NCBI GenBank assembly: GCA_029964075.1
Contig: CM057140.1
Span: forward strand, 14,402,643-14,466,642
Length of the DNA: 64,000 nucleotides
Origin: Patiria pectinifera
Taxonomy: Eukaryota; Echinodermata; Asteroidea; Valvatida; Asterinidae
Reading direction: 5' to 3'
Position numbers and translations under genes: made by a program. How positions within the stretch are numbered: the first letter of the stretch is position 1; each line of letters starts with the position of its first letter. The notes under the pieces were generated by a model, which searched no databases, was not told where the DNA came from, and saw nothing but the letters and a program-made list of their open reading frames with translations. Positions 13,311 through 23,900 of this stretch are shown one piece after another.

Positions 13311-13540
13311 CAGGTTGAGTAGCATCCTCTGTAGTCTTGGTGGAGTTGAGGCTAGCGGTTTCTTCATTATGGACTTTAGTGGTTTGTGATCACCGTCTAC
13401 TTGAAATTCTCTCCAAACAGGTACTGGTTAAACCGCTCACAACCAAAACCCACTGCAGCTAGCTCTTTTTCTATTTGGGCGTATCTGGTTTGTGTTTCTG
13501 TGAATGCTTTCAACGCGAATGTCCATCTTCTGACACCATG

Positions 13541-13650
13541 TTACAATGGATGCATAAATAACTGGCTGGGATACCATGTGTGTGTGTACAGGGCTAGGGG
13601 ATACCATGTGTGTGAGAATCCAAGATGGCTGGTGTACTTGACCCAGTTAC
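13541..13650. repeat. Dispersed repeat, copy B
   Basis: Second copy of the element at 11,970-12,070, including the shared tccaagatgg(c/t)(c/t)ggtgtact stretch. It carries an internal duplication of ggataccatgtgtgtg. Confidence 0.7.
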
Positions 13651-14645
13651 AGCCCATCAATAGAGGGCGGTATATACATTTAACAGACCTCATGATATAT
13701 TCATTAAAGGTCATGGGGGTATTTTTTCATAGATGAATGACAATTAAGTTTTCCAAAAAAGACACACACATAGACTTCAAGACAAAGGATTTCTTAGAAG
13801 AAATATCTTGTCAATTTATTTTAACATAAAATGTGGCAATGCTTAAACCAGTTTCACTTTTCTCAAAAGGTAGACTGTTGATATAATGTTAATGATATGG
13901 AAAAGATCAAATGTACATGCAAAGTGAAGATGGTATTCCACATCAGAACTTTTCTGTCTGCCTGTGATGCTCTTGATTTAGAAATATATTTTAAAATCCT
14001 TAAAAGGGAATAATCACAATTATGAATAAATTTACCAACATATTGACTTTACAATTGCATATCTGACAAACTTGTGACAAACATCCCACAAAAGAACAGA
14101 TCTTTTTTATCACTGGAAGTAATGATGGATTTTTTTACATTCCAAAAACAATTGGCTAGTGGCTTTTCCAACCCCAAAAAGTTTGCTTTCAATGTGAAAA
14201 TTGTTACCGTTTGTATTTAAAATAAAGTATGCAATATTTCTTGAATACAAACTTTCTGGATGGAGCTTCATCCTCCAAAGAGATTTCCCATTTCCATCTA
14301 AATTTAGAATAATCATTTCATGGGATTGTAGACGATAAATATTCATGACAATTTAGTTTACCATGTTCACATCTCAATACATCAAAAGGACTATTTGTAA
14401 TTCCTTTTTCCTTATTTAACTTCACTCCAAGAATTGCTTTGATCAATTTAAGTGGATCTCCTTTCCAATAATTAATGCTTTTTACAAACCTGTTTTCCAC
14501 AGAAATAACTCTCCAGTGAAGACAACGCTCTTTATACCATCATTGCAAAAGATTGGTCAAGGTGGAGAGATATGTTCTGAACTCTGTGTTTTCCGAAAAT
14601 CGCCTTTAGAAGAATTCAATATGTTAATTTTGGAGAAGGCCGTCG

Positions 14646-17600
14646 TCAATTGGCTCCGTCCTCTTTGGCAGTGGTCTTGGTTGCCGGGGGCAACTCATAT
14701 TTCTTCCAGGAGCCGGCCTCGCCTTTCTTGAGTTTGATCTCGCACTTGCTGCCCAGCATCGTCATGGAGCTTCTGGTCGGATCAATCACCTTGGAAACAA
14801 TAGCGAGATATGTTAAATGTACAAAATTAACAAAACCTAGGTTTGGCATTAATAATAATAATAATGTGGCGCTCTTACAGCATTTAGCACCAAAGTCTCA
14901 ATGTACGCATGGGAGGTGGTCAACGGTTCATTGGAAACATACTGACTTTGGGCTCCGTGCACAAGTACCCCCTCAACGGTAAGAAAGGGAGAGTTGGGGG
15001 AGACTACAGGGTGAGGCTAGATGGCACCTACACTTGCCTCCTCATAAGAGCGCAAAATATTTCCTGGAACATAAGACAAAGGCGGAAATATACAGCAGCA
15101 TCCAACCTATCTCAACTACAGATGCACAGCGCAGAGCCCGCCTTGCCGGCCACTGCTACAGAGCCAAAGAGCAAGTTGCCTCCAACCTCATCTGCTGGAG
15201 ATTGCCTTGCCCCAACAGAGGGAGGAGACCCCTCAACTACGTCGACACTGTATGCAATGATGTGAGCCAGCACGTTGATGACATCACCACGGCCATGGCG
15301 GACAAGAGAGTCTGGAAGAGTTTGGTTGCATCCATCTCGGCTGCGGCCGCCCAATGATGATGGTGATGATGGTGATGATTGGTGAAACATTCGAACGCAT
15401 TGCAAACAATCCCGCGAAGATGCTATGGCTTGGTGAATGTTGGAATGAAATCAGACATGCCTACTTCACGCTATACGCGCACGTACTAGTATGGGCACAC
15501 AGTGTATACTCGATAATGGTAAAAAGCGCCCTCTCTCGTTTGCGCAGGGACAACTCACCCCATGTAGACGGATAATCTTGGTGAACTGGTTCTTCCCCTG
15601 ATTGAAGGAGATGCTGACATTCAGAAGGACCCGATTGGCTTCCACGAACGACAACTCAGGCTGGGAGTTCTTACAATACACGGAGAGGACGACTTGGGAT
15701 GTAGTCTGGTGCCAGTCATACCTACAATCATGTAGACAAGTAACAAGTCAGGATACCTATCACTTACAGAACAGCACCCAATTTTATGTTGCTCTTTACC
15801 GTTTGAACTTACAGAAGCAGAAAAGTCTGTGCTCAGTTTAAGCTTATTTAACGGATTTCAATGAATTTTGTGCTTGAGTCGGTCAGCAAAAGTTTGGCAC
15901 ATTTGTAAATAAAGAATAGTGATCATTAACCCTCCTGCTGTCTGAACAGTCACAGACAGTAACAAAAATCAATCCTTTTCCCTGCCATGCCTTTAACACA
16001 GGCTAGTCACCAACAGTCAGATCATATTTCAAGCAAGCACTGTGACTAGTCAAATTCAGTCAACAGATAAGAACAGGCAAGTGGTAGGCACAGCTGGCTT
16101 ATCAATCACCTACAGTCAAAGCATCGGGCTGTATCAAGTTACATAAAATGTCACAGCCAGTCCATCCTGCTTTAAGTAGGTTGGGAGCTCTAAACTGCTG
16201 AAAATAGTCACTTGATTGATTTTGACTGAAATGACAACTTGGCTCAGAATGTATGTTTGCATAGGAGGGTTAAGTACCAAATTCTGTAGTATACCTTCAA
16301 CTGGTCTGGTACCTGGACCTACAGCTGTACTAGCAATGGCAGTCAAGACAATATAAGGGAAAGACTGGTGCTAATAATCATATTTAAAAATCAATGACAA
16401 ATAATTAATATTAATAATAAATAATACCTGCAGTCTACTAGTTTCTTTGTATCATCCTCCTTGACGATCCAAACATGGTTGCCTTCCGTGCAGCCTTCTT
16501 GCTCCAGGAAATTGTTGAAATCCGTCGTTTTTCTCCGACAGCACGACCAGTATTTCATTCTGGAGGTTGAAAAGAAAAACCAAAAACATGTGCATATTAG
16601 ACAATAATTACATCTTTTAATTTGATTCTGATCTGAGAAGCATCTCCTTTTATTGATAAAATCTTGAGAAACTGTACTGCCAAAAAATTACAGTTTCGAA
16701 TCCATATTTCTAAACCCTCCATTTCACACACGCTCTCTCAATTTATAACTTCTCAAACACTCCTTGCATGATTTTACGAAACACGAATTCCAACAGTTCA
16801 CTTTTTTTACCTACCCTTCGTGGAATATTGCTTTTCCAGAATGGTAGATGCACTTTTCGAAGTTGGACTGCTCACTGACATATGACTGATGACAAGAAAA
16901 AAAAACAGAAAGTAAGCAATCGTTACAAGTCTTTGAATTACGTAATTGACGAGCACAATCATAATATTTTTAAAAAGTTGCAGATATATTTTTTCCTTTA
17001 AAAAAATAACCCAGCTAGCAACATAATAACAAGCTTTTAAAAAGGTTTTAAAAAGTTGTCACAAAGGTATATTGAGATAAAGATGGATATTTTAAAGGTA
17101 AATTCCAAGCATTCAAAGATATTTGTAAATGAAAAAAATTTAATACTTTTGTTTACACCCAACAATATAAGTGTTCATTATTACTTAAAAAATATCATAG
17201 CAGAGTGTCTAAAACATTGGCCTTTAGGACAGAATGTTGCAACCTGACGCTACTTCAGGGGGCATGGTTGGCGTAGCGGTACTTTCCTCGCCTTCCACCG
17301 CTGTGACCCGGGTTTGAATCCCGCCTGGGCCAATATGTGGATTGGGTTTTCAGTCCCTGCCTGATTTCGTGGGTTTTCCCCAGAATATTCTTCTGGGCTT
17401 TTCCTCCCACCTCTAAAACTGTAACTTCTTCTCATTGTCTTCTCTCCACAGGTTTCTTCAGGCTTGCGAGCTACAGCGCCTAGGGCGCTTTTGAGGAATC
17501 CTTGGTTTCATTACCAGAAATGATTAATAATAATAATAATGTACAAAGTTTATGGAGAGTCAAGAAAAGTTTCCAAGTATTTCCTAACAAAATTGGAAAT

Positions 17601-19778
17601 GTTTCTCAGTCCCAGATTCATGTCTTGTCATCATTTTTGCAATGACCGATCTTCATTGAGATGATATATGAAGAAAAACGCAGTGTCAGGTTGCAACATT
17701 CTTTCCGGCCTTTATATGAAAGACTCGCCTTTTGGCAGCTTAGGTTTTTACACACAGTTCCTTCTTTAACATCATTGGAGGTAGCGCCCTCGGCTGTCAA
17801 AACAGAAGTATATCAAGCAATTACAACAACGAACTTGCATCGACGCTCGGGAAATATTTTCGACTCCAGAAAAGTAGACATTGTTTTGTTTTGTGACATC
17901 CTCACCTGTTTTCACACCGGGGTCGCTGACTGTGAGCTGTTCGAGGGCGGTTTTCAACGAGGCACCGACCGTCACTGGTAACCGCACAAGTGGATCAGTT
18001 TCACTGGAAGGATACAAGCAATACAATGTTTGATTAAAACAAGATGAGTAATAATTTGACTAAGATACAAACAAGTTCAGGGAATAGATTTAAAGAAAGG
18101 GGTAGAATATCAAGACGGATAATTTATTTGTATGGTGGTGGGAGTGGGGTGGGGTTGGGTGGGGGGTGGGGTGGGGTGCGTGGGGTGGGGGGGGAATGGG
18201 GTGGTGGCGGAGTAGTGAAAGTTTTATTTTTGTCCTTCATACCTTGGTCTTTCTGTTGGTTCAATTGGCTGGTAAGGTTTCGGTGCTTCTACGACAACAA
18301 CTGCCTGTGGCAAGGCAAAGAAAGTATCGTGCATTAAATTTGCAAGAAGCTATTAAAGGAGTTTGCAGAAAGTGAACTCTTTTTGCAGGATTTTAATAGT
18401 TAATACCCCATTAGTAATATAATACAAATACTGTTAAATTACGACAGGGATATTTTTAAAACAAAGAACCCTTGACATATTGTAACAAGTGACCCTATGG
18501 GCCTTATGCACGAGTCGGCCATATTGAATTGAAAGTGAGGTAAAATCTTCATTTTTGGAACTTGCGAAGAGAAATGAAAGTAAATGCATTACTAATATAT
18601 TCAAGTCTGCTAACAATTTATGAAATACATTCAGGGAACTTGACAAAAATTGCAAACTCTTCACATAAAAGTCTTCCCTAAAATCACTTTGAATAGTACT
18701 GTTATAAGTACCGGTAGCCTTTGTCAAAATGATTTACACAGAGTTTACTGTATCGCTCACCTCTTTTTCTTCTTTTGACAACGGCGCAGGTTTGGGTTTT
18801 TCTGGAGGTTTCTGGTTACTGTGAAGCCCCTTGGCGCAACCCTTAATATGAAACCAAAAATTAATAACGAAAATTAGTTGGAAAAGTTGAAAATTAACAT
18901 ACAAATTGAAATTTACATTCTAGAAGGAAATACCTGATAATTTAAACTTGATGATAATAAGTCAAAATGACCACAGCAAATATAAAGTTGAAGTCTGTTT
19001 AAATGTGGTATACCCCTACTTCTTCTTCTTCGGAAGTTATCACACGGTAAACATCTTGACTTACCTTTATATTCAAGAATTCTGTGAAGTCTGTGGTTCT
19101 TTTATTGCAGCAGGACCAGCTCTTGTACGCATCATGAAATACTGGTTCTCCTGGATGATGTTCACAAGAATCTGATGGGAAAAAAAAGTAAACAAGGCAT
19201 AATTGCAGAATACCCTACCACTCGATCGATCCACCTTGTAGCAGGCTACGGAGTCACGGGTGATTGCCCTCAGTAAACCTTCTCACTCCCACTTCATATC
19301 TACGTATCTGTGTCACCTATCGCCACTCTGGGAACACTACATTGGACTTGGACTTTTTTTTCAATCCTCCCCATTCATTGCCATTCAATTTATGCTGTTT
19401 GTACTAATTCTTTGCCCTTGGGGGATTTTTTTTAAAGGGAAAATAGGCCTAGCACCCTCTTTTGCCCCCCCCCCCCCCAACTCACTCCCACTCCTTACCA
19501 CTCCGGGTACCTACAACAAGGACATTTTTGAATGATAAAAACACACTTGACTCTTATTTGATCGGAAAAAAGAGGGGCCCGTAACTACACGATCGCCCAA
19601 AATATTTAAAGGTGACTGACACTGTGACAGAAGTCAGAATTACAAACATGACCGACCGACCGACCGTGGACAAAATTTAATGACGAGTCTGAAAACAAAA
19701 TTTACCTGGCCCATTTTCCGATGGAACAAACTTTTTCCCGCACCCCTTGTTGTAGCAGTTAGTTTCTATTTCGTCCAT
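14646..19778 (-). CDS. CHORDC1: CHORDC1: CHORD- and CS-domain HSP90 co-chaperone
   Basis: Exons, 5' to 3': 19706-19778, 19065-19171, 18761-18841, 18243-18304, 17906-18003, 17709-17793 (3' edge inferred), 16815-16874, 16428-16559, 15559-15721, 14646-14789. They sum to 1,005 nt, 334 aa, close to the 332 aa of the human protein as I recall it. Two zinc-binding CHORD modules are visible: CYNKGC to GCAKGLH at the N terminus, and CKNLSC to GCTEGNHVW in the middle, each with WSCC and an (Y/H)HxG motif. A C-terminal CS/p23-like domain follows ([30 protein letters not shown]). Family members bind HSP90 in an ATP/ADP-dependent way and act as cytosolic co-chaperones in stress. All junctions are GT-AG with consistent phase except the exon 6 donor, which reads CC. 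Perfect heat-shock elements lie upstream. Confidence 0.95.
14996..15366 (+). mobile_element. LINE 3' fragment (reverse-transcriptase ORF end) in CHORDC1 intron 9
   Basis: On the strand opposite to CHORDC1, a frame reads [20 protein letters not shown] then [27 protein letters not shown], and stops. This is the familiar C-terminal tail of RTE/L2-like LINE polyproteins (an AGHCYRA motif followed by D..YVD and MADRxxW). After the stop comes a (GAT)n-like tail. Only the 3' end is present, typical of 5'-truncated insertion. A reversed (TTA)n tail at about 14,851-14,866 lies just before it. Confidence 0.8.
15930..16269. mobile_element. TTAA-flanked MITE (piggyBac-like ends) in CHORDC1 intron 8
   Basis: A 340-bp element lies between two TTAA tetranucleotides (15,926-15,929 and 16,270-16,273). 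Its ends are CCCTCCT and AGGAGGG, a 7-bp terminal inverted repeat. TTAA target duplication with CCC-type ends is the signature of piggyBac transposons. The element encodes no transposase, so it is a non-autonomous derivative. A diverged relative lies at 4,262-4,605. Confidence 0.8.
17219..17710. mobile_element. Segment bounded by 30-bp imperfect inverted repeats at CHORDC1 exon 6 donor
   Basis: The left end (17,219-17,251) and right end (17,682-17,710, inverted) share GGCC, then an 18-bp identical core agaatgttgcaacctgac. The right boundary falls exactly where exon 6 of CHORDC1 should end. The segment contains a complete tRNA-derived SINE. I see no clear target-site duplication, so insertion of a TIR element is one reading and a local inverted duplication is another. 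Confidence 0.5.
17258..17542 (+). mobile_element. tRNA-derived SINE with (TAA)n tail
   Basis: The head carries Pol III box-like motifs (TGGCGTAGCGG; GGGTTTGAATCCC) in tRNA-like order. A unique body follows (tttcgtgggttttccccaga, cttttcctcccacc) and the element ends in attaataataataataatg. It inserted antisense to CHORDC1 in intron 6. The copy at 41,893-42,245 has the same plan, including a CGGTTTTCCTCCC-like body motif, and may be the same superfamily. Confidence 0.85.
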
Positions 19779-19828
19779 TGTCCTGAGAGTCTGACAAGAA
19801 ATAAATTATCAAGTTTTGAAAGCGTCTT

Positions 19829-19896
19829 TTCTGGAACTGTCTCGTCTGCGGGACCTTCTCCGAAATTCTCCCCTCTTCCGCTGAATTTTCGAGAAA
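19829..19896. promoter_or_regulatory. Heat-shock elements in the CHORDC1 promoter
   Basis: At 19,883-19,895 the sequence GAATTTTCGAGAA is a perfect alternating GAAnnTTCnnGAA array of three units. At 19,829-19,836, TTCTGGAA is a two-unit element. They lie 50-120 bp upstream of the CHORDC1 start codon. CHORDC1 is a known heat-inducible gene in mammals, so HSF control is a reasonable inference. Confidence 0.75.
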
Positions 19897-20687
19897 TCTA
19901 CCGGCGAAGCGCGCCCTCAAGAGGAACTCGAGTCACACAGTTTTACTTTGAGGTGGAACTTTGGTTTTTTTTAAAGGGGGGGGGGGGTGCTTCTAAAGTT
20001 ACTTATGGCTAATATAGACATTTAAGCTCGTTTTTAACAAATTATTGGGATACTTAGAGCGCTGGAATATGCATAAGATGGAATTTAAAAAATGGTTTTG
20101 GATTTTGTTTTTTATCTCAGGAAGGGGGAGGGGCAAAGGGGGGAGGGGGAAGGGGCGGGGAAAGGGGGAGGGTTTGCAATTCTGAACTCTATGAAGATTT
20201 AGGAGGGGGAAAAAATTATGTATGAAACAGTTCCCAAGTTGGTGATAATGAAAAGCGTAATTCATGATAACATGTTAGAAATAACTTCTCAATACAAAAT
20301 CTCCAATCGCATCGGCAATATACCACAGACCATATATAAAACAGAATAAAAGGCACCAATTTAAAACCATATTCAAAAAGACTGATCATATATTGAATAT
20401 CCGAGTTTCACTCAATAATGTATGCATAAACATTTACATCGATATATAAAATCATTTTAGGGTATTCATAACTTTGGTAAAATAAGTTTTAAATAAAAAA
20501 CCAAAACAAAAGAACAAAACAAAAGAACAAAACAAAAAATACAACAGGACTTATTTTTACCATGTGAGCATAAACTGAAACACCCCCCCCAAAAAAAATC
20601 AATTATATCGTCAATCAACATCAATCATGCCATCTTTTATACCATGAACCAACCAATAAGTATATCAATCAGTCAGAGTCAGAGAGT

Positions 20688-20777
20688 GATCTTTGCCTTT
20701 CAAGAAGTGGATTCGACCTTCTACGATCCAACGCTTGTTCGGGGTGTTTTTCTCCACTCGGTACTTACTGGCCTGCA
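20688..20777 (-). CDS. Orphan terminal-exon candidate between MLYCD and CHORDC1
   Basis: A good acceptor (cttgctgtcttgcag) is followed by a 35-codon frame, ASKYRVEKNTPNKRWIVEGR and then IHFLKGKDHSLTLTD and a stop. The composition looks coding (charged, few rare residues). It lies 160 bp downstream of the MLYCD stop on the same strand. It could be an alternative last exon of MLYCD, an exon of an unrelated nested gene, or chance. I do not recognise the peptide. Confidence 0.35.
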
Positions 20778-20937
20778 AGACAGCAAGTAAGATATCACGT
20801 TTTGTAACATGAAAAATCAACGCGATGAATATTTAAATCTCTTTTGTGCTTGTATCTGGTCCCGTGAAGAATGTTGGGTTCTCAGGTTACATACTGCCCT
20901 CAACAGTTCCTGAACGGAGGTCTCATATACCCAGCAA

Positions 20938-23900
20938 TCACAGTCTGCTTTTCTGTTCCAGAAGTCGGCTTTCCTCGACTAACCCCAGAACCTGCTCCGT
21001 TGCGGAGACTTTCTGGTCCACGGCGTAGGCTTGGCTGTTACGTTGGGTGCTGTCCAGGTAGTAGCGATAGTTGACCATCATGCCGCAGGATTGGGTCAGG
21101 CCGCGGGGGGTAAGGTCACCCATCCAGTTCAGTCGCCACATCACTGCGCCGTTACCAAGGTGAAAATTGGCTGGAAATTTTAGGAGAGATTTTACTGTTT
21201 ACAAATCACCACATTTTAATAAAAGTCTTTATCCAGTCCACTGTTAGGTACACTACTAATCACTAAAATGAGTAAAGAAAAGCTAGGTCACATAACTATT
21301 TTATTATCAAAATAAATTTCTACTTAAAACAAACTTTTACTTACCTACAGAGTCCAAAGCAAATCCTCTATGTTTCTCCGCATACAAATACCTGAATTTT
21401 CCAGAAGAGACAAAAATAATCATGGATTTTTTTCTCAACATAAATTCCCAAATTTAAACCAAAAGGAGGAATTTATTGAGCGAAAAAATAAACTGGATAA
21501 ATTTAAGAATAAGAATACGGAAATCTTGCTATTTCTTAGTTAAACATTTCTACCAAATAGGGTCTTACCTTGCACACAATCGCATTAATGGCTGCTCCAA
21601 CAGGTCGACAAGCTTTTCAGATTGAGCCCACTGATTGGTCGACAGCAATCGCCTGACTGTCATCATCTCTGATTCGTCAGATCCGCCCGCCAAACTTTGG
21701 ATGTCTCGAAGCTCACCAGAGGTGAAAAGCATTGCGCCATTTTCACCTATAAAAATAATTTTACAAATAGAAACAAAATCTGTCATATCACTACCATCTT
21801 TGGACTCAGAAAGAAGGCATTAAAACCCTAACCGAACACAACCCATCAAAGTTCAACAGCAGGTTTGAGTTTAAATCTGTTGGGATAGGTACAGTACCCC
21901 TAAACAGATGGTCTTTTACACTGGGGTTGGCATACCTCCAGAAACTAAGTCCAGCAGTGTGTGTGTACAATTTCCCATGTGGGTGTTGGAATTTGCCTGA
22001 ATGGGTACGGTTCCTAGTAAATTAGGCTGGGGAGTTAGGGTTAATTAAGAGAAACTTTAAGTCGTTGCTGTGCTGGACATTGGTGTTGTTTGTCAGCGGT
22101 AGTAGGTTCCATTCCTGCTTTGCTCAATTTTCTTTATTCAACAGTTTCAACAATTTTCTTCATTTGAATCATTCTAAAGAATGTGGTCGTTTTCTTTTTT
22201 TAATAACGGGGTGTATTGTGTAACACCTTGAACTATGAAGCGATGAGTTCCAAAGTAGTTGAGAAATACCTTTCGGATGCCTGCCGATTTCGGCAAGGAG
22301 CCAGCTTCGGAATCCTGGGATGGGCGACAGACTGGAAAACATCTCAAGTTTGGGGAATTCGGCTTGTAGTTTGCGGACAGCATGCTTGATGAGATGGTTA
22401 CCTAAATCTACTCCTCGCAAACCTGCAAATCAGGAGTAACAATTTCAAAGTTAATTTCTAAAAGAACTGACTGGAATACAAAGAGAACAAGCAATCTACA
22501 AAGTTCTGGTCCAGAATTTGAAACTTTCTTTTCTTGACCTATACTTCTATAGTCTTACCATTATTAATTGTTTACTTTTTTGACTATGGCTAGTGCCTAC
22601 ATCAACAGAGTATCAATGGCAAAAAACAAAGCCATTGACAAAATTGTCTAATGGGCTACGGCCTTACCTATTTGTGTGGAACTGAGGGAGTAGAATATTG
22701 CTGCTGTGATGCGTTCAGGGTCCTCTTGCTCTTCCAATGCCAGAGGGTTTTTTGAGAGATTCTGATCTCTCGTCTCTCCGACTATGGACTAAGATAAAAG
22801 ACATAAAAAAATCCAGAAATGAGCAAAAGTTTATCATCAGTACTTACTTGAGGTCATACAGTAATACTTCTTCTTGGCCAACAGAGGGCGCTTTGGGCTG
22901 TTTCAAATCGACGCCAGCATTTGGCCGTTTTTATGGATCCTTGGTAATGGATCCTTCCTGTCTGTCAATAATTAGGCATCGACCAATTAGATCACAATGT
23001 TTGGCCAGGTGACCACAATAACTCAATCAAACTCAGTCACAAACCAAAAGTGGGCGGGACTAATGGCAAAATATGGAATGGTCCAAATTTGGAACGATCC
23101 AAATTTGGAACTGTCCAAATTTGTTACAGTCTATACTTGGATAAAGATATGTACCTACCTTGATGCAAGATGGTATACGATCGGTAAGCGCAGCGTGTAA
23201 GATAATGACTGGTTCCTGAGGCATGCTACTGTGAGTGTAGACGAAGCAGCGTCGGTAGAGTCCCACTCGGCGCTTGAGGTCGGCCCAGCCACGGACTGGG
23301 TGAACTGCTTCATACTCGCTGATCTGAAGGATCGTACAAAATTGCGAGAATGATACCATGATGAACAACCATTGCGGTCTGGTACCCAAGGACTAAGAAA
23401 TGATTACCGAGCTGGTACTTGGCAAGACACCATTCTACTGCTAGGTTGGGTTTAGAAAAACTACTTCTTAATAAAATTATCCTTCAAGTCCAATATTTCG
23501 CAGTAGGCCTACAATTTGGTAAAAAGGCAACTTTTTCAAAACTTCTCAAATTTCCCAGCAATTTAAAAAAAAAATTACCACCCCTTAAATGCTTTGTATT
23601 TTCCTCACAAATTCAAAATTCAAAATAGATGAGTTCTTTTTCAACTTTTTAGCCCATCTAAGAAATCAGACTTGTGGAGATGGAAATGGTTGAGGATTTG
23701 TCAGCGCTTGGCTCAAAAATATGTTTCTAACAAGCTGAGTGAAATGATGGTATTCGGTGGATTGTTTGGCACCTTCTGGAGCATCTCGCATGAGGACTGC
23801 CACGTGATGGTCTGTAGCTGCAGGAGACCGGCCGAGAACCAGTGAGCCAACATGTCCTTCAACGTCTCCCGGAGCGCCCTCAAGTGGGCTTCGCTGGTCA

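Larger units (their letters stand above)
9817..14645. other. Intergenic region rich in repeats
   Basis: Apart from the tRNA gene and the repeats listed separately, I see no coding exon here. The part just below 14,646 is expected to hold the 3' UTR of CHORDC1; a minus-strand AATAAA lies near 13,816 but I cannot tell whether it is used. Confidence 0.5.

Noticed and set aside
17262..17335. Possible tRNA gene on the plus strand
   Set aside because: The acceptor and anticodon stems do not pair; it is the head of a SINE with a (TAA)n tail.
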